Shown: one piece after another, positions 14,093 to 19,926 of the stretch
How the letters are laid out: the number at the start of each line of letters is the position of its first letter
How positions within the stretch are numbered: the stretch's first letter is position 1
The notes under the pieces: model-generated
What the model was told of the DNA's origin: nothing
Seen by the model: only the letters and a program-made list of their open reading frames with translations
Databases searched by the model: none
Made by a program: the position numbers and the translations under genes
Source: UBA668 sp038328705
Lineage (GTDB): Bacteria > Actinomycetota > Acidimicrobiia > Acidimicrobiales > Ilumatobacteraceae
Direction of reading: 5' to 3'
NCBI GenBank assembly: GCA_038328705.1
Contig: JBBQMG010000066.1
Location: forward strand, 1 to 21,329
DNA: 21,329 bases

Positions 14093-15130
14093 ATGGAATC
14101 TGTCGGGCAATTTCACGAGTCGTTGCGAGAACGATCAGTCATCGGTTCGGGTACGAGCGAACCCGGTGACGTCGAGCCCGAAGAGGTGGTGCCCACGATC
14201 GGGCGCCGTGCTCTGTTCGGGATCGGTGTCGCAGCTGGAGCATTCGCGATCGGGGGCGCTCACGTCGCTGCCGCCAATGTCGGCCATGCGGCTGCCACTC
14301 AGGATGCGACCGTCAGCGCTCTGCTGACGGCCCCTCCCGGTCTGACGAGCATCACGAAGGACTACGCGAGTTTCATCCCATACGGTGGTGGCAAGATCGT
14401 GTCGTCATACATGGGTGCGACCGGTGCGACGACGACGAACGTTGCGACCGGAGGGGGCGGAGTCGGCTTCGATCTCCCTGCCGGCAGCCAGATCCACAAG
14501 ATCGAATTGACACTGCACTCGCCCGTGGCGTTGTCGGCCTCCTCACTGGACTCGACGGCGTACATCACGCAAGCTGGGGGGCCGACCCAGATTTTCGGCT
14601 CGTTCCTCGGTGCTGGCGGACCGGGCCTTGTCAACCGGACGCTCACACCCGCGACACCTCGGGTACTCGCCGTCGGCGAGGCCCTTTCCGTTCTTTCGTT
14701 CCTCGACACGCGCGCATTCATCTCCGCCACGCTGCACTATTTGCCGCCGACGTCGGGATTGGTGCCGATCACGCCCAAGCGGGTGTACGACAGTCGGGCC
14801 GGCGCTCGGATCGTGCTGGATGAGACCCGCGTGATCAGTGTGGCCACGGGGACCGACGGGTCGCCGAACGTGATTCCACCTGGTTCTCGAGCGATCGCGT
14901 ACAACATCACGATCACTGACACCGTGACCGCTTTCGGGTACCTCACGGTGGTGCCGGGCGGCGCGCCGACAGGCGGTCCGTCGTCGGTGAACTGGGACAA
15001 GGTGAGTGCCACGATCGCCAACGGGTTGCAGGTCGGTCTCGACAGCAACCGTCAGGTGAGCGTGTACTGCAGCGGTGTGCCGGGTGCGGCCACGCATTTC
15101 ATCATCGACGTCGTTGGCTACTTCCTGTGA
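14093..15130 (+). CDS. Tat-type secreted protein with a C-terminal 'RVYDSR...VVGYFL' domain
   Basis: This gene encodes 345 residues. The frame is open to 13958, but the ATG at 14093 has an excellent ribosome site, GGAAGGG (14081-14087), which sets the start. Residues 35-66 form a signal peptide with twin arginines (TIGRRALFGIG, Arg38-Arg39), a hydrophobic core and an AHVAAANVGHAAA cleavage region, so export through Tat is likely. The middle (80-220) is Gly/Ser/Thr-rich and beta-like. The C-terminal domain (222-345) runs from TPKRVYDSRAG through SRAIAYNITIT and INGL-type strands to FIIDVVGYFL. Such domains recur, in my memory, in large secreted proteins of Acidimicrobiia, often as the last module, possibly for surface attachment. 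Function is otherwise unknown. It appears intact between decayed genes. Confidence 0.75.
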   Translation: MESVGQFHESLRERSVIGSGTSEPGDVEPEEVVPTIGRRALFGIGVAAGAFAIGGAHVAAANVGHAAATQDATVSALLTAPPGLTSITKDYASFIPYGGGKIVSSYMGATGATTTNVATGGGGVGFDLPAGSQIHKIELTLHSPVALSASSLDSTAYITQAGGPTQIFGSFLGAGGPGLVNRTLTPATPRVLAVGEALSVLSFLDTRAFISATLHYLPPTSGLVPITPKRVYDSRAGARIVLDETRVISVATGTDGSPNVIPPGSRAIAYNITITDTVTAFGYLTVVPGGAPTGGPSSVNWDKVSATIANGLQVGLDSNRQVSVYCSGVPGAATHFIIDVVGYFL

Positions 15131-15573
15131 ACGACGGTGGGGGCCGGGGTGTGGGCGGAGGCCGGCCGGTCACTGTCAGGCGTGGAGCAAGCCGATGGCG
15201 TGCTGGACGCGAGCGAGGGTGACCGATGCGACGGCGCTCTGGCGGGCTCAGATCGCAGCGCCAGGGCTGCTCGGCAACGTCGTCCGAAGAATCGAGCGTC
15301 CGCAGCTGGACGACGAGATCGACCAGAGTTCATGAGCCTGATTCAGCGGCTCGGGCACCGTCAGGGCACCGCGCTCGACCGCTGGGGGTCAGCAGACCGC
15401 AACTGATGGGGCGAACGGCAAAGAGCACTGTGCGAGCGCCTGGTCCTGCCACCCTCTGCCGTCACCGCAGGACGGTAGATTCGAATTCCGACGATTTGGA
15501 CGCAACGTGTCCCCGATCGCCAAATACGCGGTTGGTGGTGCCCATCACGACGGTCTCGTTTTCCCGTCAGCCG
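15131..15573. other. Stretch without a recognisable gene
   Basis: Short frames occur on both strands, but I see no ribosome site, signal or motif that would support a gene. The minus-strand frame near 15190-15330 and the plus-strand frame near 15226-15335 are both unconvincing. Confidence 0.45.
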
Positions 15574-15710
15574 TCAGCCGATCCGCCGGATGGGGAATCC
15601 CGCAAGCTCGTACGTCTTGCCTCGGCTGAACCGCACACCGCGCCGGCCTCCTCGACGGTCAGAAAGTCCGGGGCATGCTCATCGACAGGAACACTGAAAT
15701 CTGCTCTCAC
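15574..15710 (-). pseudogene. Excisionase-type helix-turn-helix (HTH_17-like) remnant, frameshifted
   Basis: From a GTG at 15710 the minus strand reads MRADFSVPVDEHAPDFLTVEEAGAV, the usual opening of small excisionase-like HTH proteins ('LTVEEAAALL.ISR...YEL'). One base is missing near 15636. In the shifted frame the match goes on as RFSRGKTYELAGFPIRRIG and meets a TGA at 15574-15576, where 'RRL' would be expected to follow. Intact relatives bind DNA next to phage or element attachment sites and help the integrase excise the element. This copy cannot be functional as read. It lies on the same strand as the tyrosine recombinase 2.1 kb away, which supports a decayed integrative element. Confidence 0.5.
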
Positions 15711-15880
15711 AACAGCTCATGCCTCCCGAAACGCAATTTCGTGACGTCCACACCAACCATCGGGGTAGAACCCACCCCCGACGGGAAGGAAAACGTCACA
15801 ACTTCTGCGAAGGGATACAGAGGTCGAAGTGGCCAGCGAGCAGCCAGATTCGCGTGATCCCCATATGGCGGCGACACTAG

Positions 15881-16180
15881 TGCTCGGCGAGGCCGTTTCT
15901 ACCGGCCGACTTCGACGACGCACGCGCCGAGGTCGTCGCCGTGCACTCACACCTCACGGTCCGAGTTCCGACCCCGGACGACGTCTTCTTGATGAAGCTC
16001 AACGCGAGCCGCGGCGAGGGTGATCTCGCCGACCTGATCCGGCTTTGGCCAACCTGCTCATTCGACAATGCGCGCGCGGTGGTCGGCAGATACGCAACTG
16101 CGTACCCGCACGAGGAACCAGATCCGGACCTCGAGACCTACGTAGCCAGGCAAATCATCGCCACCTCCGGCCTTCGTTGA
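15881..16180 (+). pseudogene. 5'-truncated nucleotidyltransferase-like fragment (DUF6036/AbiEii-like)
   Basis: The frame is open from a TAG at 15878 to the TGA at 16180 and has no ATG; a GTG at 15941 would start inside the conserved part. It reads FLPADFDDARAEVVAV, LTVRVPTPDDVFLMKLNASR, GDLADLIRLWPTCSF and 'AVVGRYATAYPHEEPDPDLETYVARQI'. The 'LxMKL.A.R..DxxDL..L' pattern is what I know from the C-terminal half of AbiEii/DUF6036 nucleotidyltransferases. The catalytic GSxxxDxD part is absent, so this is a remnant, perhaps of a toxin-antitoxin component. It lies 205 bp upstream of a DUF433 antitoxin. Confidence 0.42.
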
Positions 16181-16385
16181 CCCACTTCGCGGTGTGCCTA
16201 CCCGTACAGACTGCAGTGCACCCCCCGATGTTGATGACGGGTTGGTGCCGCTGCAAGTAGCCCACGGCGCTCTCCGGATCACAACACACACCTCGGCATG
16301 GCTTTCATTTCGCGATCAGGCGATCCCGCTGTTCTCCTCGACGCAGTCGTCCGCGGCGGGCCGTCCATACGGGCAGACCGGAGAC

Positions 16386-16625
16386 ATGACAGCGGACGCA
16401 CTCGCCCTCATCTCGGTCGATCCACTCGTGTGTCGCGGACAGGCCTGTCTGAAGGGGACCCGCATTCCCGTCAGCATCATGCTCGACTGCCTCTCCGACG
16501 GAATGACGCTGGAGCAGATCCTCGATCAGTATCGATCGCTGTCAGTCGCTTCCATCCGCGCAGCAGCTGCCTACGGCGCCGAATTGGCGCGTGAGGAACT
16601 CCTCCCGCTCACGGGTGATCGTTGA
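16386..16625 (+). CDS. DUF433 family antitoxin
   Basis: This encodes 79 residues matching the DUF433 (PF04255) pattern: ISVDPLVCRGQACLKGTRIPV, then LDCLSDGMTLEQILDQYRSL, IRAAAAYGAELAREELLPL. Such proteins bind DNA and neutralise a DUF5615 PIN-like toxin encoded next to them. The start is the ATG at 16386; GGAG (16380-16383) sits very close to it, so translation efficiency is uncertain. The frame is open further upstream but without family similarity. Its TGA overlaps the TTG start of the toxin frame (16622-16625), the coupling expected of a toxin-antitoxin pair. The protein itself looks intact, although its partner is broken. Confidence 0.82.
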   Translation: MTADALALISVDPLVCRGQACLKGTRIPVSIMLDCLSDGMTLEQILDQYRSLSVASIRAAAAYGAELAREELLPLTGDR

Positions 16626-16989
16626 AGATCAAGCTCGACGAGAACATCCCTGGCGCGGTGGCCGGCTTCCTCCGTTCACGCGACCACGATGTGCACACAG
16701 TGCTCGAGGAATCGCTTGGCGGTCGGGACGATCCCCCACAGTCCTGCTCGCGGCGATCAGCGAAGGGCGATTGCTGATCACTTTGGATCGCGGCTTCGGC
16801 GACGTGCGTGCCTACCCGCCCGGCACGCATCCGGGGATCATCGTGATGAGACCCGATGACCAGCGCGTGCCAACCGTGGTCGGCATGGTGGAGACGCTCG
16901 TGGATCACCACGACATCGACGACCTCGCCGGATGCATCACAGTCGTCCAGCGCAACGTGCTGCGAGTCCGCCGCCCGACTTCGAGATGA
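16622..16989 (+). pseudogene. DUF5615 (PIN-like) toxin gene, frameshifted at a C5 run
   Basis: From the TTG at 16622 the frame reads MKIKLDENIPGAVAGFLRSRDHDVHTVLEESLGGRDDP, the N-terminal half of DUF5615 proteins with the conserved DEN acidic residue. At CCCCC (16733-16737) the similarity moves to another frame: TVLLAAISEGRLLITLDRGFGDVRAYPPG, HPGIIVMRPDDQ and so on to RVRRPTSR and the stop at 16989. That half carries the second acidic site (TLDRGFGD). Three or six C would restore one 122-123 residue protein. As read, translation stops at 16777-16779 after 52 residues. Intact members are predicted PIN-like nucleases. Decay, slippage at the C-run or a sequencing error are all possible. Confidence 0.72.
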
Positions 16990-17139
16990 GGGGGTTCTTT
17001 CGAGTCGGCGCGATGCGAATGCCGAGCATGCGCCTGCTCCGCCAGCGGCGTCATTCCTCGGCGTAAAGGATGCGACGAAGGACACGGGCAGCAGTCCCTC
17101 GGGTCGGCGGTGAGATCGACTTGTTCCGCCCCCTCGACT
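16990..17139. other. Spacer between the two toxin-antitoxin loci, with the left copy of an 18-bp repeat
   Basis: No gene is seen. The spacer contains the left copy of the direct repeat (17048-17065). On the minus strand a frame ends in RRILYAEE followed by the same TGA as the recombinase, so it looks like a short stub of a recombinase 3' end. Confidence 0.45.
17048..17065 (+). repeat. 18-bp direct repeat, left copy
   Basis: GCGTCATTCCTCGGCGTA is identical to 17832-17849, 784 bp away. On the minus strand it encodes (L)YAEE-stop. The two copies bracket the RHH-Doc operon. Confidence 0.85.
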
Positions 17140-17159
17140 CATGACATCGCGATATCATG
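17140..17159. promoter_or_regulatory. Palindromic operator and -10 element of the RHH-Doc operon
   Basis: CATGACATCGCGATATCATG is a 20-bp palindrome with one mismatched pair, ending 5 bp before the antitoxin ATG (17165). Within it TATCAT (17153-17158) fits a -10 element and would start transcription at the ATG, giving a leaderless message; no Shine-Dalgarno is present. Ribbon-helix-helix antitoxins usually bind such palindromes to shut off their own operon, so binding here would block the promoter. Confidence 0.65.
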
Positions 17160-17164
17160 CCCTC

Positions 17165-17374
17165 ATGACCAAGCAGACCACCGTGCGACTTCCCGACGAT
17201 CTCGCCGACCAAGCCGAGACCGTTGCCCGTGTCCACGGCACCAGCGTCAACCAGTTGATCATCGACTCCCTCGCGACAGAGATCGACCGAGTACGAGCCG
17301 ACAACGACTTCATGACCCGAGCACGACGCCTCCTTGAACGCGATCAGCAGATCATCGACCGCCTCGCCAAGTGA
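17165..17374 (+). CDS. Ribbon-helix-helix antitoxin (partner of Doc toxin)
   Basis: This 69-residue protein opens with KQTTVRLPDDLADQAETVARVHGTSVNQLIIDSLATEIDR. That is the beta strand plus two helices of a ribbon-helix-helix (Arc/CopG/Phd-like role) DNA-binding dimer. The C-terminal part (about 45-69: ADNDFMTRARRLLERDQQIIDRLAK) is a charged helix of the kind that wraps the toxin. It should both neutralise Doc and repress the operon from the palindrome just upstream. Its TGA overlaps the GTG of the toxin gene as GTGA, so antitoxin and toxin are translationally coupled with antitoxin first. Start: ATG at 17165, consistent with a leaderless message. Confidence 0.85.
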   Translation: MTKQTTVRLPDDLADQAETVARVHGTSVNQLIIDSLATEIDRVRADNDFMTRARRLLERDQQIIDRLAK

Positions 17375-17772
17375 CCCGATACCTCAGCCTCGCCGAATTT
17401 TTGTGGTTGGCTGAACAGGTCACGGGACTTGACACCACCACCCTGACCAAGGCGAGCCGCATCGATCTCGCTGACTCTGCTCTCCACGCGCCACAGGCAG
17501 GCTTCGGCGATCAAGACTTTTATCCCGACCTGTACGACAAAGCAGCCGTCGTCACGTGCCGACTTGCGTGGAACCATCCGCTCCCCGACGGCAACAAACG
17601 CGCCGCTTGGGCGTGCCTGATCCTGTTGGTCGATCTCAACGGCGGGCACTGGGACCCCGACCCACCCGACGTCGACGACGCTGTGCACATCATGCTCACG
17701 GTCGCGGCGCGAGACGTTGACGAGGCACAGGTCGCAGATTGGCTACGGCAACGCGTCCAATTCACCAAGTAG
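17371..17772 (+). CDS. doc: Fic/Doc family toxin
   Basis: This 133-residue protein is a Doc-type toxin. The Fic-fold motif reads HPLPDGNKRAAW with His69, Asp73, Asn75, Lys76 and Arg77. It fits the H-x-x-x-D-x-N-K-R form of Doc, not the GNGR loop of AMP-transferring Fic proteins. P1 Doc phosphorylates EF-Tu and stops translation, so the same reaction is expected here. The upstream part, ADSALHAPQAGFGDQDFYPDLYDKAAVVTCRLAWN, is also typical of the family. The length matches Doc (about 126) and the motif is intact, so the toxin is probably live. The GTG start overlaps the antitoxin stop. The operon sits between two copies of an 18-bp repeat and is followed after 62 bp by the convergent recombinase. 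Confidence 0.88.
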   Translation: MTRYLSLAEFLWLAEQVTGLDTTTLTKASRIDLADSALHAPQAGFGDQDFYPDLYDKAAVVTCRLAWNHPLPDGNKRAAWACLILLVDLNGGHWDPDPPDVDDAVHIMLTVAARDVDEAQVADWLRQRVQFTK

Positions 17773-17831
17773 GGCGAAACGGTCTAGTCCCGCGCGATTC
17801 TGCCTCGTTGACCCGCGTGCTCTCGGAGGCC

Positions 17832-17849
17832 GCGTCATTCCTCGGCGTA
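17832..17849 (+). repeat. 18-bp direct repeat, right copy (3' end of recombinase gene)
   Basis: GCGTCATTCCTCGGCGTA is identical to 17048-17065. Here it covers the last codons (TAC GCC GAG GAA) and the TGA of the recombinase on the minus strand, plus three bases downstream. Confidence 0.85.
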
Positions 17850-18824
17850 CAGCCGGCCGAGCATGTCGGCCGCAGCGCGATCGGCCTCGGTACGAGCCCG
17901 CGTGTATGTGCCGAGGACGGTGGCGACCGAGTTGCCCAATCGCTCGGACACGGTCTTCGGATCGACACCGTTGTCGATCATCGTCGTTGCTGCCTGATGG
18001 CGGAGGCTGTACAGCGTCACGTCGTCGAGCCCACAATTGAGGCGGAGCTTGCGGAAGCGGCGCGACGTCGAGTCCGGCCGCCAAATGCCGCTGCCATCGG
18101 GTGTGTCACTAAACACATACCCGTCGGGCGACAGGGTGATCCGGCAGATCGCCGCCACCGACTCTCGCTCGGCGCGGTAGCGGACCAACGGGTCGAGCAC
18201 GGTTCCGTCGAGCGGGATCCACCGCGTCGTGCCCGTCTTGGTCAGATCCTGCACCATCGGCGCGGGCTGAACCTCGAGGATACGACGGTCGATGCGGAGT
18301 TCGGCCCGCTCGAAGTCAATGTCGCTCCACCGCAGGCCGCACATCTCGCCCGGACGTGCGCCCGTCACAGCCGCCAGGTGGAGGTACACCGCCAACCCGG
18401 GATCGTGCTCCCGCGCCGCGGCCAGCATGCGCCGCACAGCTGCCGGTTTCGGCGTGGCGATCACCGCCTTCGGGACGAGGGGCGGACGGGCGAGCGCGGC
18501 CACATTGGTCGGCGCCCACCCCCACTGCACGGCGTGTGCCAGCGCCGCCCTCACGATGGTGTGGGCCTTGCGGATCGACGCTGGGCTGAGCCCTTTGTCA
18601 CGAAGCGCGGCGTACCAACGTTCCAAGTCGGCGACGCCGAGTTTGCGCAGCGGCACATCGCCAAGCGCCGGGAGGACAAGAAGCCGGATGTAGCCCGCGT
18701 ACACCTGACGGGTCGCCTCGCCGGCGGGTCCGCCGGTCGCCAGCCACTGCTCGATGACCGTTGCCACCGTAGCGTCGCTGGCGTGTTGCGAGCGGTCCTC
18801 GGCTTTCACGATGAGCTCGTGCAA
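17835..18824 (-). CDS. Tyrosine recombinase/integrase, 5'-truncated, with unusual active site
   Basis: This 329-residue protein has a SAM-like core-binding domain (about 17-110) and a tyrosine-recombinase catalytic domain (about 120-320). Catalytic residues visible are Arg157 (TGARPGE), Lys196 (KTGTTRW), Arg275 (YSLRH) and the nucleophile Tyr307 (GTYTRA). The first His of the usual HxxR is Tyr272, and the third-box His (LGH) is Asn298 (ERLGNSV). A TGA lies nine codons upstream of the only start (TTG at 18824, no ribosome site). The sequence before the start, AARRLLHELI, looks like the end of the usual N-terminal arm-binding domain. So the gene probably lost its first 50-60 codons. It lies 138 bp from the 3' end of tRNA-Glu, a classic integration place. 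It may be inactive. Confidence 0.8.
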   Translation of the reverse strand: MHELIVKAEDRSQHASDATVATVIEQWLATGGPAGEATRQVYAGYIRLLVLPALGDVPLRKLGVADLERWYAALRDKGLSPASIRKAHTIVRAALAHAVQWGWAPTNVAALARPPLVPKAVIATPKPAAVRRMLAAAREHDPGLAVYLHLAAVTGARPGEMCGLRWSDIDFERAELRIDRRILEVQPAPMVQDLTKTGTTRWIPLDGTVLDPLVRYRAERESVAAICRITLSPDGYVFSDTPDGSGIWRPDSTSRRFRKLRLNCGLDDVTLYSLRHQAATTMIDNGVDPKTVSERLGNSVATVLGTYTRARTEADRAAADMLGRLYAEE

Positions 18825-18844
18825 CAGGCGGCGAGCAGCGGCGT

Positions 18845-18874
18845 GTCAGACGGTGTCACTATGCACCGTCTGAC
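18845..18874. repeat. Perfect 11-bp inverted repeat upstream of the recombinase
   Basis: GTCAGACGGTG (18845-18855) and CACCGTCTGAC (18864-18874) are exact reverse complements around an 8-nt spacer. It lies between the recombinase start and the tRNA terminator hairpin, and overlaps the in-frame stop that cuts the recombinase. It could be a binding site, an attachment-site arm or a terminator. Confidence 0.75.
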
Positions 18875-18917
18875 CACACCTCGCAACGCAACTTATTCCA
18901 CGTGGTATTTTACCTTT

Positions 18918-18946
18918 TCAGAGACTTTCCCAGAAAGTGCCTCTGA
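18918..18946 (-). terminator. Probable terminator hairpin after tRNA-Glu
   Basis: The outer arms TCAGAG (18918-18923) and CTCTGA (18941-18946) stack on the inner arms ACTTTC (18924-18929) and GAAAGT (18933-18938) with a 3-nt loop and a 2-nt bulge. That gives 12 bp of stem, starting 16 bases past the tRNA-Glu 3' end on the minus strand. No T-run follows on that strand. Confidence 0.6.
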
Positions 18947-18961
18947 CATGCACTTCATTGG

Positions 18962-19034
18962 CAGCCCCAACGGGATTCGAACCCGTGCCGCCACCTTGAG
19001 AGGGTGGTGTCCTAGGCCACTAGACGATGGGGCC
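18962..19034 (-). tRNA. tRNA-Glu (anticodon CTC)
   Basis: A 73-nt cloverleaf on the minus strand. The acceptor stem GGCCCCA pairs with TGGGGCT (terminal G-U), followed by discriminator G73. The D arm contains CTAGTGGCCTAGG. The anticodon stem CCACC/GGTGG carries loop CTCTCAA with CTC at 18998-19000. The T arm is ACGGG-TTCGAAT-CCCGT. No CCA is encoded. The 3' end faces the recombinase, so this gene is the probable target of the old integration. Confidence 0.95.
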
Positions 19035-19044
19035 ATGCTGCGTT

Positions 19045-19068
19045 CCCGCTGATTGTCATGTCAGCGGG
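19045..19068. terminator. Hairpin between the two tRNA genes
   Basis: CCCGCTGA (19045-19052) and TCAGCGGG (19061-19068) form a perfect 8-bp stem with an 8-nt loop. It lies 10 bases before tRNA-Glu and 34 bases after tRNA-Gln in the minus direction. It may end the gltX/tRNA-Gln transcript or be a processing structure. Confidence 0.5.
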
Positions 19069-19102
19069 CTATGTGAAACGCTCCGGCAAGCCGTTGCGTT
19101 GG

Positions 19103-19174
19103 TTGGGGCGCAAGGAATCGAACCCTGAATAACAGAACCAGAATCTGCTGTGTTGCCAGTTACACCACGCCCCA
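19103..19174 (-). tRNA. tRNA-Gln (anticodon CTG)
   Basis: A 72-nt cloverleaf on the minus strand. The acceptor stem TGGGGCG pairs with CGCCCCA, with A as position 73. The anticodon stem GCAGA/TCTGT carries loop TTCTGGT with CTG at 19139-19141. The T arm contains GGTTCGATTCC. No CCA is encoded. It is downstream of gltX and the DUF218 gene on the same strand. Confidence 0.93.
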
Positions 19175-19239
19175 CCGGGGGATTCCCCGAAGGGCGACAG
19201 AAGTGTAGCCAGCGACCCCGTCATCTCCCACCGCCAAAT

Positions 19240-19926
19240 TCAGCCGGTGATCGCCAGCAGCCGATCGAAGCCGATGATGCGGCCCAGCGAGATACCGGCT
19301 GCCTCCTTCAGTTCGTGCCAGAACACATCGCTACCACGGACGGGGCTGGTGCGAGTGGGCGAGACGTAGGCGGTGAGGCCCAGCTCTTGGCTGATCAATC
19401 GAATGCGCAGCGCGTGATATGGATCGCTCACCAGCAGCACGCTGTTCAGGTCTCGGCCGCGGAGCTCGGCACGGACGGCGACCAACGAGTCGTACGACGT
19501 ACTACCCCCGACCTGCACGATCGACTCGGCCGGCACGCCACGCTTCTCCAAGTACGTCGCTGACGCCTGCGCCTCGGTGAATCGGTCGCCTGATCTGTTG
19601 CCACCGGTCGTCACCACCAGCGGCGCAACACCGTCGGCCCACAGCTGGACGACGTGGTCGAGCCGGGCGGCCAGCTGCGGCGACGGCCGGCCGTCGTACT
19701 GCGCAGCGCCGAGCACGACGATCGCGTCGACCGGACGAGCCTGGTCGGTGTTGCCCGTTCGGAACACGAGCCACAGGTTGGCAAGGAAGTACACCAGCAG
19801 AACCGCGACCACACCCGCGACCACTCGTCGAACCACGCGCCAGCGACTACGGGACGCGGCCTCCTGCGGTTCAGCGTCCGACGCGTCGTCCGCGGCGTCG
19901 TCAATGCGGCCCGCGCCGTTGGTCAA
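19240..19926 (-). CDS. DUF218 (SanA/ElyC/YdcF-like) membrane protein
   Basis: This 228-residue protein has an acidic cytoplasmic N-terminus (1-28), one transmembrane helix (about 34-56) and a DUF218 domain outside (about 65-215). Family landmarks are VDAIVVLGAAQYDGRPSPQL, PLVVTTGGN, FTEAQASATYLEKRGVP, TSYDSL and VLLVSDPYHALRIRLI. Relatives SanA and ElyC act in envelope integrity in E. coli; the biochemical activity is not settled. The TTG start is read from the overlap TTGA with the gltX stop (19923-19926), which suggests translational coupling. The ending 'AGISLGRIIGFDRLLAITG' also agrees with bacterial SanA-like proteins. The gene is followed by tRNA-Gln after 65 bp. Confidence 0.85.
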   Translation of the reverse strand: MTNGAGRIDDAADDASDAEPQEAASRSRWRVVRRVVAGVVAVLLVYFLANLWLVFRTGNTDQARPVDAIVVLGAAQYDGRPSPQLAARLDHVVQLWADGVAPLVVTTGGNRSGDRFTEAQASATYLEKRGVPAESIVQVGGSTSYDSLVAVRAELRGRDLNSVLLVSDPYHALRIRLISQELGLTAYVSPTRTSPVRGSDVFWHELKEAAGISLGRIIGFDRLLAITG

